Counted from the stretch's first letter, positions 50,976 to 60,332 are shown. The stretch is DNA of 64,000 nt from Streptosporangium sp. NBC_01756 (GCF_035917975.1 NZ_CP109130.1:8742001-8806000), one strand, 5' to 3'. Notes: generated by a model from the letters alone, not told the origin. A program made the numbers and translations.

Positions 50976-53463
50976 TCATCGTGGGCTGCTTCGGGCCTGA
51001 ATCGCCTTGTGCAGGGTATCGGCCGCCACGACCGCAGGCACGGCCAGCGCCGCCAGCGCCCATCCTGCGGGTGGAGGCAACGAACCGCCGAGCAGACCGG
51101 TCAACGGTGGGAAGCCGAGGAAGACCAGCAGTAACACGACCTCGATCGCGACCGCCCACAGCAGGAGGGGATTACCTGCCCATCGCAGGTAGCCGGCCCA
51201 ATGGGTCTCGCTGCGGCAGGCGAAGGCGTTGGCAAGTTGGCCCAGAACCACGGCGGTGAAAGCCGTGCCGGAGGCCGCGGCGAGCAGCACCGGGGACGGC
51301 TCGGCGCTGAACATCCAACCGCCCAGCATTAGTACGGCGACGAAGCCGGCCATCTCCACGATGGCTTCCGCGGGCCCGAGGACTCCGAACACCCGGCGGA
51401 GCAGGCGACGATCCACCAGCGAACCCGCTCGCGCGGGACCGTGCATGGTCTGCGGGTTGGGCGGTTCCGCGCCGAGGGCGAGGGCGGGCAGCAGGTCGGT
51501 GCCGATGTCGAGGGCCAGCACCTGCAGCACGGTGAGCGCAAGCGGAATCGTGCCCCCGCTGAGCGCCCAGACGACGAACGGGGTGAGTTCGGCCACGTTA
51601 TCGGTCAGGTGGTAGGTGAGGAACCTGCGAATGTTGGCGTAGGTGGGCCGTCCGAGCTCCACCGCCGTGACAATGGTTGCGAAATGGTCATCCAGCAGGA
51701 TCAGGTCCGCCGCCTCGCGGGCGACGTCGGTGCCTGAGGCGCCCATGGCCACCCCGATGTCGGCTTCGCGTAACGCGGGTCCGTCGTTGACTCCGTCCCC
51801 GGTCATGGCCACTACGTGCCCGCGCCCGCGTAACGCGCGGGCGATGCGTAGCTTGTCCTCCGGTGTCACCCTGGCGATCACAGCCCCGTCACAGTCGAGC
51901 AACGCACCAAGGGCGTCATCGGTCCTGGGCAGCTCGGCGCCGGTGACCACGAGCTCCTCTGACACGAGCAGGCCGACCTTTTCCGCGATCGCACGGGCCG
52001 TAGCGGGATGGTCTCCGGTGATCATGGCCAGCTTGATCCCCGCCAGGCGGCATTTTTCGATCGCATCGGCCACATCCTCACGCGGCGGATCCTCCAGGCC
52101 CACGAGGCCGAGCAGCGTCAGGCCCCGCTCCGCCTCCACGGCAGTGGAAACCGCTGGAGCGGTTCGGCGGGCGACGGCAAGGACGCGAAGCCCGTGCCGG
52201 CTCATGTCCTCCAGCGCCTGTTCCGCTCCCACCACGGCTGCGCACAACGGCAGGACTGAGTCTGGGGCGCCTTTGACGTGAAGCACACCATCGGCGACCA
52301 CCGAGGAGCGACGGCGGACAGGATCGAACGGAAAACGTCTGGTAACCGCCACGTCCTCACTCGATCCGGCACGCAGCGCCAGCGCGTGCAGGGCGACCTC
52401 CATGGGGTCGCCGACCGGCTTCCAGCGGCCGTTCGCATACACCAGCCGGCCGGTCGAGCTGAGCACGGCAGAACACATGATCTCGGCGGCGGACACCGGC
52501 CGGGCAAGATCGAGGACACCGGCGGGGGTCCACACCTGCACCACGGTCATCTCGTTGCGGGTGAGAGTTCCGGTCTTGTCCGTGCAGATGAACGTGGTCG
52601 AGCCGAGTCTCTCCACGGCTTCCAGGTGGCGGACCAGTGCCTTCTGGGCTGCCATTCGCTGCGCCGACCGCGCCAACGACAACGTGACCGTGGGCAGCAG
52701 CCCTTCGGGGACCAGCGCCACCGTGACACCAAGAGCGAACAGGAAACCTGCCGAAGGAGCCATGCCGAGCAGCAGGGATAGAGCGAAGAACACCACGCCG
52801 ATGCTGAGCGCGATCGCAGCGACCACCTTGACGACTCGCCCGAGCTGGCGGGCGAGCGGGCTCGGTGGCCGGGTCGCGCTTCGGGTGAGCGCGGCCACGC
52901 CGGCCAGCCGGGTGCGCGACCCCGTGGCTGCCACGACGGCGACCGCCTCCCCTTCGACCACGAAGGTGCCTGCGAAGACCACTGTCTCCTCGTGAGGCCG
53001 CGCCGGGACGCTCTCTCCCGTCAGCATCGACTCGTTGACCGCCAGCGCGTGCACTTCGACCAGCCCCAGATCGGCCGAGATCCGGTCGCCCGCCTCCAGC
53101 AGCACGATGTCGCCCACGACCAGATCCGCGGCGTCCATCCCGGACGACTCTGACATCGGCGGGGATCAGTTCCCGCAGGCGCTGCCCGGCCTTGTCCGCG
53201 CGATATTCCTGGACGAAGGCGAACGCGCCGTTCAGCACCACCACCACGACGATGGCCAACGCCAGCTGAGGCATACCCGCCAGAAGTGCCAATCCCGCCG
53301 CCACCCACAGCATCAGCGCGAAGAAGTGGACCATCTCTCGCAGCAGCAGTATGGCCGCCGGTACCCGCCGACCGGCCGGCAGCGTGTTCGCTCCCCCGTC
53401 GCGGAGGCGCCGCGCCGCCTCCGCGGAGGTCAGACCCGACCGCACCGGAGACATCGTCGACAT
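50976..53463 (-). pseudogene. P-type cation ATPase (type IIA), single frameshift near the N-terminus
   Basis: Frame 1 begins MSTMSPVRSGLTSAEAARRL at ATG 53463 and encodes the first helices (REMVHFFALMLWVAAGLALL, FVQEYRADKAGQRLRELIPA) to VRVVRDG at ~53155. Frame 2 resumes MDAADLVVGDIVLLEAGDRI and runs 726 codons through LTGES, PEGLLPTVTLSLARSAQRMA, TDKTGTLTRNEMTV, GDGVNDGPAL to the end. Only a few residues are missing at the junction. It is otherwise a complete Ca2+-type pump. Either the gene is dead, the downstream part is reinitiated, or the base call is wrong. A GGGACCTTCGG box lies 59 bp upstream. Confidence 0.85.
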
Positions 53464-53520
53464 GCTTTCACGCTGCCGAGCAGAGGTGTCGCCGACATAG
53501 AGGAGACCGTCCCCCAGGGG

Positions 53521-53536
53521 TGGGACCTTCGGCTCT
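53521..53536 (-). promoter_or_regulatory. DosR-like box between ATPase and DUF1876 genes
   Basis: TGGGACCTTCGGCTCT, 58 bp upstream of the ATPase start and 143 bp before the divergent DUF1876 gene. Confidence 0.6.
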
Positions 53537-53678
53537 GTCGGCGTCATCGCAGGGCATCGACAGTGGACGGGAAGGGCATGCGCACGTGAGGACAGGCCCT
53601 CAGCGGTGCAGCGCAGGGTGGCGAGCACTGCGAACACGGCACCGTGATGCGAACGGTCGTTCGATCGGAGGCTCTTCC

Positions 53679-53933
53679 ATGGAAACCAAACAGTGGACCG
53701 TGCAGGTTTACATCACCGAAGAGGGCAACGACACCTCCGCCCGGGCAGTCCTGTCCACCAGGGACAAGACTCATATGACCGGGGTGGGACACGCGCGTCG
53801 CAACCCTGCCGATCAGCTGGCCCCCGAGATCGGCGACGAGCTCGCGGTCGCCCGTGCGCTGAGCGACCTGGGCAGCAGGCTGCTCACCGTCACCTCGGAG
53901 GACATCGCTCAGTTCACCGGGCTCACCTCGTAG
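53679..53933 (+). CDS. DUF1876 protein (Rv1738-like, dormancy-associated)
   Basis: 84 residues, full family length. METKQWTVQVYITEEGNDTS, VGHARRNPADQLAPEIGDEL, AVARALSDLGSRLL and DIAQFTG are the DUF1876 conserved blocks. M. tuberculosis Rv1738 is one of the strongest DosR-induced genes and is structurally similar to ribosome hibernation factors, so a role in slowing translation is possible but unproven. ATCGGAGG lies upstream of the ATG. It is divergent from the frameshifted ATPase. Confidence 0.88.
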   Translation: METKQWTVQVYITEEGNDTSARAVLSTRDKTHMTGVGHARRNPADQLAPEIGDELAVARALSDLGSRLLTVTSEDIAQFTGLTS

Positions 53934-54118
53934 TGAACGCCTCTCACATCGTGCAGGCCGGTTCGGTACAACCGGGGCATCCGCTCGACCCTGGGGCTGA
54001 TGCGCTTGGGCTTGGTGCCGAAGGCACGGAAGGCCTCGTACCAAGCGGCGAGGTGCGGGTTGACGGTCGGGTCGTCGGCCTCGCCGCAGGCGACGGCCTT
54101 TCGGTGGGTCAGGACTTC
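53909..54118 (-). pseudogene. B3/4-domain protein remnant
   Basis: The frame reads DPTVNPHLAAWYEAFRAFGT then KPKRISPRVE. This resembles the start of stand-alone B3/4 (phenylalanyl-tRNA synthetase beta-like) proteins, which have H---AAWREA-RAFG-KP--- RSSVEAL. It breaks off after ~60 residues and overlaps the ends of its neighbours. Confidence 0.4.
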
Positions 54119-54756
54119 CAAGGACCGACGTGGTCCAGGCGCCGCCGCTGCTGCTGCGCGGCTGCAGTGTCGAGGCCTTGGCCGCGTTCGGTGAGGTGGT
54201 CGGCGACCGAGGCGCGGTGCTCGATGGGCTTGTGGTCGTCGTACTTGAACTTCGCGACGACGCCGGTGACCTCCAGGTGCAGGCCTCGGACGCCGGGCAG
54301 CATCCGCCCATAGGGCGGCTGGTCTGCGGCGACGTGGGCGTGGTCGCCGTCGAGCTGGAAGTGCGCGAGCTGGCGACGCAGAAGGTCGGCCTTGGCCTGC
54401 GGGTCGTCGATGATGCGGGCGCGGCAGGTGAACTGCACCGCGGTGTAGTAGCTGGTCGGGACCCCATTTTGGGGCAGTGTGCCAGCGGGCGCACGCCAGG
54501 GGCCGGGGATGAAGGCGTAGTCCCCGATGACGGTGAAAGTGACGTTCGGATCCTCCCCGATCGCCTTCCACACCGAGTTCGGCCGCGCGAGGTGGACCAG
54601 CAGATCAGGGCCGTCGACGCTGAAGTGGGTGGGCACGACGACAGGCGGCTGCCCAGGCAGGCCGTTCACCGCCAACTGGCCGAAGTCGTGGCCTTCGCCG
54701 ATCCAGGCCTGCCATTCGTCCTCGTCCAGGCTCGCGTCCCACGGCTGGATGAACAT
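54109..54756 (-). CDS. PaiB-like FMN-binding protein
   Basis: 215 residues from ATG 54756 (AAAGGAGCCCGACC upstream). PaiB-family blocks are MFIQPWDASLDEDEWQAWIG, VVVPTHFSVDGPDLLVHLAR, PNVTFTVIGDYAFIPGPW, VPTSYYTAVQFTCRARIIDD and LPGVRGLHLEVTGVVAKFKY. The family binds FMN in a split-barrel fold and is annotated as a negative regulator in Bacillus; enzymatic role unknown. Not obviously part of the hypoxia set. Confidence 0.85.
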   Translation of the reverse strand: MFIQPWDASLDEDEWQAWIGEGHDFGQLAVNGLPGQPPVVVPTHFSVDGPDLLVHLARPNSVWKAIGEDPNVTFTVIGDYAFIPGPWRAPAGTLPQNGVPTSYYTAVQFTCRARIIDDPQAKADLLRRQLAHFQLDGDHAHVAADQPPYGRMLPGVRGLHLEVTGVVAKFKYDDHKPIEHRASVADHLTERGQGLDTAAAQQQRRRLDHVGPWKS

Positions 54757-54795
54757 GGTCGGGCTCCTTTGCATGGGTGGTTCGGTCTCTGAGGA

Positions 54796-55632
54796 TCAGG
54801 AAAGGGCCAGGAGGCTGACGGCGACGGCGGCGGTGCCCAGCCCGACGAGCTGGCCGCGGCCGATGCGCTCGTGGAGCACGCTACGGGCGAGCAGGACTGT
54901 TCCGGCCGGGTACAGGGCGGTGATCACCGCCACGACGGTGAGGTCGCCGCTGCGGGCGGCGAGCAGGAACAGCAGGTTCGCCACCGAGTCCAGCGCGCCC
55001 GCCGCGGCCGACATCGCATAGGCGGGCCGCTCGGGGCCGAGCCTGCGAAACATCAGGGCGGCGGCGGTCAGGGTGACGGCCGAGGACACCGTTCTGCCCA
55101 CGATCAGGGGAGCGACCCCGCTGTCGGGCGGCGCCTGGTGCAGAAAGACCAGCTGGAGGGCGATCGCGGCGCCGGCGCCGAACGCCAAGAGCAGTGCGGT
55201 ACGCGAAGGCCGGGCCGAGCGGCCGCCGGATCCGGCGCTGACCAGCACGACCGCCGCAAGCGCGAGTGGCAGGCCGACCAAACCGGCGGCCGACAGGTGC
55301 TCGCCCTGCAGCAGGCCCACACTGACGGGCAGCGCGGCCGACACCAGCGCGGTGACCGGTGACAGGACGTTCATCGGGCCGATCGCCAGGGTCCGGTACA
55401 GCAGCGCGAACGCCGCGGCCGAGGCGATGCCCGAGGCGGCGCCCCAGCCGACTGCGCCCGAGCTGAAGGACGCGCCGAGCAGCGGCCACAGCAGCAGCTC
55501 CACCACAAGGCTCGCCGGCGCCGCGATCATTACCGTGCGCAGCACATGAGCCTTCCGGGCACCCAGTCCGCCGAGGAAATCAGCGCACCCATAGGCCACC
55601 GAGCAGCCCAGAGCCAGCACCAGAGCGATCAC
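54796..55632 (-). CDS. EamA/DMT superfamily transporter
   Basis: 278 residues from GTG 55632 (GGGGGAGATGGC upstream). Ten hydrophobic helices in two five-helix halves are visible, e.g. VIALVLALGCSVAYGCADFL and LLFLLAARSGDLTVVAVITA then YPAGTVLLARSVLHERIG, the classic EamA repeat end. It exports metabolites or amino acids. It is divergent from an XRE-cupin regulator, which probably controls it. Confidence 0.87.
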   Translation of the reverse strand: MIALVLALGCSVAYGCADFLGGLGARKAHVLRTVMIAAPASLVVELLLWPLLGASFSSGAVGWGAASGIASAAAFALLYRTLAIGPMNVLSPVTALVSAALPVSVGLLQGEHLSAAGLVGLPLALAAVVLVSAGSGGRSARPSRTALLLAFGAGAAIALQLVFLHQAPPDSGVAPLIVGRTVSSAVTLTAAALMFRRLGPERPAYAMSAAAGALDSVANLLFLLAARSGDLTVVAVITALYPAGTVLLARSVLHERIGRGQLVGLGTAAVAVSLLALS

Positions 55633-55745
55633 GCCATCTCCCCCGAAGTACAATGGAACGACTAAAGTTTATGCCAGAACGACCGAAAGATACCAATCAA
55701 ACGACCAGCCGGTACAACAGACTGTTCGGAGTAAAGGATCATCAC
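55633..55745. promoter_or_regulatory. divergent promoter region, XRE-cupin / EamA
   Basis: 113 bp holding repeated short elements GAACGACTAAAG (55666 area), GAACGACCGAAAG and AAACGACCAG about 20-25 bp apart. They are candidate binding sites for the XRE-cupin regulator. Confidence 0.4.
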
Positions 55746-56342
55746 ATGACAGAGCCGACTACGGCCTTGCGGACCGTCGCGAACAACGTCCGGGCGGCCC
55801 GCCAGCGCGCGGGCCTGTCCCTGGAGGAGCTCGGCCGTCGTGCCCAGGTCAGCAAAGGCGCCCTGGTCGCGTTGGAGAAGGCACAGGGCAACCCCAACCT
55901 CGCCACCCTGGTCCGCCTCGCCGACACCCTCGGCATCTCGGTATCCGACCTCATGCAAGGACCGCCCGAAGGCCGCGTCCGCATCGTCGCCGCCGACGCC
56001 GTCGACCCCTTGTGGACCGGCAAGCAGAGCAGCGAGGCCCGGCTCATGCTGACGACGTCGACCCCCAGCCCCGTCGAAGTGTGGCGCTGGCGGCTGGAAC
56101 CCGGCGAGGACTACCCCAGCCACCCCCACCAGGCCGGAGTCGTCGAGACCCTCAGCGTCACCTCCGGACAGATGACCCTCATCGTCGACGGCACCGAGTA
56201 CGAACTCGAGACCGGGCAGACCGCCACGTTCAACGGTGACGCCCCCCACACATACCGCGGCGCGGGCACCGACACCTGCCACCTGATCATGACCGTCCAC
56301 CTTCCGCCCGGCCCCGCGCCAGTCCTCGGCCAGAAGTCATGA
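55746..56342 (+). CDS. XRE family regulator with C-terminal cupin domain
   Basis: 198 residues from ATG 55746 (AAAGGATCATCAC upstream). The HTH is LRTVANNVRAARQRAGLSLE then ELGRRAQVSKGALVALEKAQ, and NLATLVRLADTLGISVSDLM. The cupin at ~115-190 has PGEDYPSHPHQAGVVETLSV and ETGQTATFNGDAPHTYRGAG, with His residues for metal or ligand binding. It is likely a sensor-repressor of the divergent EamA exporter. Confidence 0.88.
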   Translation: MTEPTTALRTVANNVRAARQRAGLSLEELGRRAQVSKGALVALEKAQGNPNLATLVRLADTLGISVSDLMQGPPEGRVRIVAADAVDPLWTGKQSSEARLMLTTSTPSPVEVWRWRLEPGEDYPSHPHQAGVVETLSVTSGQMTLIVDGTEYELETGQTATFNGDAPHTYRGAGTDTCHLIMTVHLPPGPAPVLGQKS

Positions 56343-56362
56343 CCGCCCGGCGTTTCATCCGG

Positions 56363-56580
56363 CTGGGTTGAGCGGCCGAAACTCGTGCACAGCCACCGCA
56401 TGGCGCTCCTGCGGAAGCAGGGCGTTGGATGCCTTACGACCCCGGCAGCCGAACAATACCCCGATCGCGTGCCACCTCGAGATCATGGACGTCGCTGGTC
56501 GTACGGCCCACCCTGATGGCGCTGGTGGCGGCCTCGTTGACGAGATTGGCCAGGTCGGCGCCGGAAAGCCCCGATGCCCC
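56363..56580 (-). pseudogene. FtsH-type AAA metalloprotease fragment
   Basis: One frame gives GLSGADLANLVNEAATSAIR then DLEVARDR, the end of the FtsH AAA domain. After a frame change, RKASNALLPQERHAVAVHE follows, the start of the M41 peptidase region, but the HExxH zinc motif is lost (VHEFRPLNPAG-stop). It is a short dead fragment joined in frame to a TnpB fragment. Confidence 0.65.
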
Positions 56581-56720
56581 CTTCGCCTGGAGAAGACGGC
56601 GGAGTTCCCGGTCGCGGTGCCAGGCCGCGTTGAAGTGCTTGCAAGAGCGCCGCTTGCCGTCATCGGTGATGGCGATGTTGGCGATGCCGAGGTCCACACC
56701 GAGGAAGATGTCGGGTTGGG
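56580..56720 (-). mobile_element. TnpB/OrfB (IS200/IS605) fragment
   Basis: The frame reads GVDLGIANIAITDDGKRRSC and ELRRLLQAKG, the first RuvC-like strand and following helix of TnpB. There is no TnpA, no ends and no remaining catalytic Glu, and it continues in frame into FtsH sequence. Confidence 0.6.
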
Positions 56721-56918
56721 TGACCCGCAGATCAACGCCCTCAACCGGTCATCGATGCGGTCCGTCGCTGTCTGCCCGATTCACAGGCCATAGTCGGGGG
56801 AGGAATCAAGCGTGGGGAGTCTGTCCCACTCACCTGAGCCGGCATCCGAAATGGACGCCACCTGCCCATCCCGACCTCGATTGCTTGGACGGCAGACCCG
56901 GACGCGGAGGCATCGTCG
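56721..56918 (+). other. promoter region of the kinase/ATPase gene
   Basis: Holds a symmetric DosR-like box at 56812-56829 and a GGAGG ribosome binding site before ATG 56919. Otherwise no gene was seen. Confidence 0.5.
56812..56829 (+). promoter_or_regulatory. DosR-like box for the Rv2004c-like gene
   Basis: GTGGGGAGTCTGTCCCAC has 5-bp symmetric ends (GTGGG / CCCAC) and resembles the mycobacterial box GGGACTnnnGTCCC more than the other copies do. Confidence 0.55.
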
Positions 56919-58412
56919 ATGAGACCATGGGCGCAGATCAAAGAGACGCACATCGGCGTCGTGGTCCTCCTCGGTGATCACGCTTTCAAACTCAAAAAAC
57001 CGGTGAATCTCGGCTTCGTGGACTTCACCACCCGGCAGGCCCGGGAGATGATCTGCCATGAGGAGGTGGAGCTGAACCGGCGGCTGGCTCCGGACGTCTA
57101 CGAGGGAGTCGCCGACGTGCTCGGCCCGGATGGGCAGGTCTGTGAGCATCTCGTCGTGATGCAGCGGATGCCCGAAGAACGCCGCCTCGCCGCCATGATC
57201 GATTCAGGGAAACCGGTCGAGGAACACCTGCGACAGATCGCCCGGATAGTTGCGAGCATGCACGGGCGCTCCCGCCACAGCCCCCAGATCGACCAGCAGG
57301 GAAGCGGACAGGCGCTACGTTCACGGTGGAGCGCGAGCTTCGATCAGGTCCGAGCACTTTCCGAGCCGGTTATCGGCCCCGAGATCGTCGGGGAGATCGA
57401 ACGGCTCACGCTGCGCTTCCTCGACGGTCGCGCTCCCCTGTTCACCGCTCGTGTCGATGAGGGCCGCATTGTGGACGGCCATGGTGACCTGCTCGCAGAG
57501 GACATCTTCTGCCTGGATGACGGGCCGCGGATTTTGGATTGCCTGGAATTCGACGAACGGCTGCGCTTTGTCGACGGCCTTGACGACGTGGCCTTCCTGG
57601 CCATGGACCTGGAACGGCTAGGGGCGCCGCGGCTGGCGGAGGTGTTCTTGCACCGCTATACCGAGTTCACCGGTGACCCCGCCCCGCCCTCGCTGTGGCA
57701 TCACTATGTCGCCTACCGGGCTTTCGTCCGTGCCAAGGTCGCCTGCGTGCGGCGGGGGCAGGGAGACTCCGGTGCGATCTGGGAGGCTCGCCGATTCGCC
57801 GAGCTAACACTGCGCCACCTGCGGGCAGGCACGATATCTCTGATTCTCGTCGGCGGAGCCCCGGGAACCGGCAAATCGACCCTGGCTGCCGCTCTCGTCG
57901 ACCGTCTCGGTTATACGTTGCTGAACAGCGACCGCGTCCGCAAGGAACTGGCCGGCATTTCGCCTGACCTGTCCGCCTCCGCTCCCTTCGGGGAAGGCAT
58001 CTACAACCATGAGCACACCGAACGCACTTACGACGAGTTGCTGTCGCGAGCTGGGAAGCTGCTTGAGCGCGGTGAGCCGGTCGTCCTCGACGCTTCATGG
58101 GGCGACGCTGGGCACCGGGCAGCGGCCGAGCGCGTCGCCCAGCGCACCTCCAGCGACCTGATGGCCTTGCATTGCACCGCTCTGCCACAGATCACCGCCG
58201 AGCGCCTCGCCCGCCGCACCGGCGCCGTCTCAGACGCCGATCAGGCGATCGGCGCGGCCATGGCGGCGAGGATGGCCCCTTGGCCCGACGCGGTCGAGAC
58301 CGACACCAGCGCATCCTCGGAACAGGCCCTGGAGCGGGCATTGGCGGTGATCAATGCTTCTCCAGCCCCTATCTCCTGGCGGTTCCGACGCCCTCAGATG
58401 GAACCCGACTGA
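56919..58412 (+). CDS. aminoglycoside-phosphotransferase-like kinase + P-loop AAA ATPase (Rv2004c-like)
   Basis: 497 residues, the length of M. tuberculosis Rv2004c, a DosR-regulon protein of unknown function. The N-terminal half is kinase-like: HAFKLKKPVNLGFVDF holds the lysine region and VDGHGDLLAEDIFCLDDGPR (~187) the catalytic HGD. The C-terminal half has a Walker A GGAPGTGKST at ~312, then LLNSDRVRKELAGI and VVLDASWGDAGHRAAAE, like gluconate/zeta-toxin-type small-molecule kinases. The substrate is unknown. Box 56812 precedes it. Confidence 0.88.
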   Translation: MRPWAQIKETHIGVVVLLGDHAFKLKKPVNLGFVDFTTRQAREMICHEEVELNRRLAPDVYEGVADVLGPDGQVCEHLVVMQRMPEERRLAAMIDSGKPVEEHLRQIARIVASMHGRSRHSPQIDQQGSGQALRSRWSASFDQVRALSEPVIGPEIVGEIERLTLRFLDGRAPLFTARVDEGRIVDGHGDLLAEDIFCLDDGPRILDCLEFDERLRFVDGLDDVAFLAMDLERLGAPRLAEVFLHRYTEFTGDPAPPSLWHHYVAYRAFVRAKVACVRRGQGDSGAIWEARRFAELTLRHLRAGTISLILVGGAPGTGKSTLAAALVDRLGYTLLNSDRVRKELAGISPDLSASAPFGEGIYNHEHTERTYDELLSRAGKLLERGEPVVLDASWGDAGHRAAAERVAQRTSSDLMALHCTALPQITAERLARRTGAVSDADQAIGAAMAARMAPWPDAVETDTSASSEQALERALAVINASPAPISWRFRRPQMEPD

Positions 58413-58562
58413 TCATTCGCATCGTTTGAGTAAAACAGGCCCGACAAAAACGTATGAATACCCTGACCAACCGAACCGTCGGGCACAGAAGTTACGCATC
58501 CCACCGGGAAGACCCGGGAATTGCCAAGCGGATTTCCCATCCTCTGCAGCCAGACAGCGCAG

Positions 58563-60269
58563 CTAGGCCAGCGGCACACTCCACATCAAGCAGGTGCCGC
58601 CCCCTGGGCGAGATTCGACCGTGAAGGAGCCGCCGAGGCGTTCGGCCCGGTCCTGAAGATTGCGCAGCCCGCTACGCTGGCAGCCCTCCGGCACCCCCAG
58701 CCCGTCGTCGATCACAGTGAGGACGAGCCGATCCTCCTCCACCTCCACCTCCACCTCGACCTCGACCTTGGAGGCCCTGGCGTGACGCACGACGTTGGAC
58801 AACGCCTCTCTCAGCACGACCAGCATTTGCTCGGCGACCTGGTCCGGCACCATGGCGTCGAGTCGGCCTTCCATGGTGAGAGCCGGCATGAAGCCCAGAT
58901 GGCCTCGGGCGCCTTCTACTAGCCCTGTGATCTGCGCGCGCAGCCCATCCGCGCCCTCTTCCGAAGAGATCTGCAGGGCGAAAATGGTCGCACGGATCTG
59001 CCGGATGGTCGCATCCAGCTCATCGATCGAGGCTTGCAGCCGAATCGAGGCCTCCGGTTTGTCGACCAGCCGTACCGTACTCATCAGCGTCATCGCCACG
59101 GCGAACAATCTTTGAATTACCACGTCATGCAGATCTTTGGCGATCCGGTCGCGATCTTCCAGTAGCCCCAGCCGCTCGGCGTCCATCCGGCTCTCGGCCA
59201 GCTCCAATGCGATCGCGGCCTGCCCGGCGAAGGCGTGCAGGGTACGCAGCTCCGCCTGGCTGAACGGCAGCCGGCCTGAGCGTTTGCCCAGCGACAGGAC
59301 TCCGCGCACGCTGCCCGGCGCGCCGATCGGCACCGCGGCCACCGGCCCCAGTGAGACATAGTCGGCGATCGCGATCGGCACCGCGGCCTCGGCTGGATCG
59401 GCCACCATCAACGGCTCACCGCTGCTAAACGCTCGGCCCGCCAAAGAATCGGCGACCGGCGCCTGCGCACAGGCCACCTCCTCACAGGCCAGCCCATCGG
59501 CGATCACCGCCTGTAAGATGCGCTTGCTGTCATCGGGTAACAGCACTGCCACCACATCGGCGCCGGCCATCTCCCGCGCACGCCGGGCGATCAACGTGAG
59601 TACCTGCCCTGGCTCGGCTCCCGACAGCAAACTCGTGGTGACCTCCGCTGAGGCCTGCAGCCAGTGCTCCCGGCGTCGACTGTCGGCATACAGCCGGGCG
59701 TTTTCGATGGCCACGCCCGCCGCCGCAGCCAGTGCGGTGACGATCGCCTCATCTTCGGCGTCGAACTCTCCGCCTCCGCGTTTCTCGGTCAGGTAGAGAT
59801 TGCCGAACACCTCCTCCCGCACCCGGATCGGCACACCGAGAAACGACCCCATCGGCGGATGCCCCGGCGGGAACCCGTACGACTCGGGGTGGTCACTGAT
59901 GTGAGCCAGTCGCAACGGCCGCGGCTCCTTGATCAGCAAACCCAGCAGGCCCAGACCGTGCGGCCAGTGCTCGATTCGGGCGATCTCCTGCTCGCTCAGC
60001 CCCACTGGGATGAACTGCACCAGCGTGTTGTGCTCACCCACCGTGCCCAACGCCCCGTAGGTGGCATCGACCAATGTGGCGGAGGTCTCCACAATCCGGC
60101 GCAGCACCGTTTCCAGATTCAGATCACTGCCCACCGCCACGATCGCGTTCAACAGTGCGTGCACCCGGTCCCGGGTGGCCAGCACCGCCTCCAGCCGCAT
60201 CTGCAGCTCCGACAGGAGCTCATCCAGCCGCATGCTCGGCAGCAATGCGCCGGGCTCGACTTGTGCCAT
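58563..60269 (-). CDS. GAF-GAF sensor histidine kinase (DosS/DosT/DevS-like)
   Basis: 568 residues from ATG 60269 (a GTG at 60314 would place the start in a hairpin). GAF-A ~50-195 has GLGLLGLLIKEPRPLRLAHI and GFPPGHPPMGSFLGVPIRV (His ~137 at the position of the DosS/DosT haem ligand region). GAF-B is ~215-360. The HisKA_3 H-box is DRDRIAKDLHDVVIQRLFAV (His ~381). HATPase has LREALSNVVRHARASKVEVE, DDGLGVPEG and GLRNLQDRAERLGGSF. An EVEVEVEVE run lies in the ATPase domain. It is a probable O2/redox sensor of the island. No response regulator is adjacent. Confidence 0.92.
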   Translation of the reverse strand: MAQVEPGALLPSMRLDELLSELQMRLEAVLATRDRVHALLNAIVAVGSDLNLETVLRRIVETSATLVDATYGALGTVGEHNTLVQFIPVGLSEQEIARIEHWPHGLGLLGLLIKEPRPLRLAHISDHPESYGFPPGHPPMGSFLGVPIRVREEVFGNLYLTEKRGGGEFDAEDEAIVTALAAAAGVAIENARLYADSRRREHWLQASAEVTTSLLSGAEPGQVLTLIARRAREMAGADVVAVLLPDDSKRILQAVIADGLACEEVACAQAPVADSLAGRAFSSGEPLMVADPAEAAVPIAIADYVSLGPVAAVPIGAPGSVRGVLSLGKRSGRLPFSQAELRTLHAFAGQAAIALELAESRMDAERLGLLEDRDRIAKDLHDVVIQRLFAVAMTLMSTVRLVDKPEASIRLQASIDELDATIRQIRATIFALQISSEEGADGLRAQITGLVEGARGHLGFMPALTMEGRLDAMVPDQVAEQMLVVLREALSNVVRHARASKVEVEVEVEVEEDRLVLTVIDDGLGVPEGCQRSGLRNLQDRAERLGGSFTVESRPGGGTCLMWSVPLA

Positions 60270-60292
60270 ACCTATGAGTTTCGCATTCGGAT

Positions 60293-60332
60293 GGTTGAAC
60301 GCCCGATCCGACACCGGGTCGGGCGTTCAACC
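60293..60332 (-). terminator. hairpin between CBS-BON pseudogene and kinase
   Basis: GGTTGAACGCCCGA (60293-60306) and TCGGGCGTTCAACC (60319-60332) are exact reverse complements around 12 bases. It lies 24 bp upstream of the kinase ATG, with no T-tract. It could limit read-through from the upstream USP operon or tune kinase translation. Confidence 0.6.
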
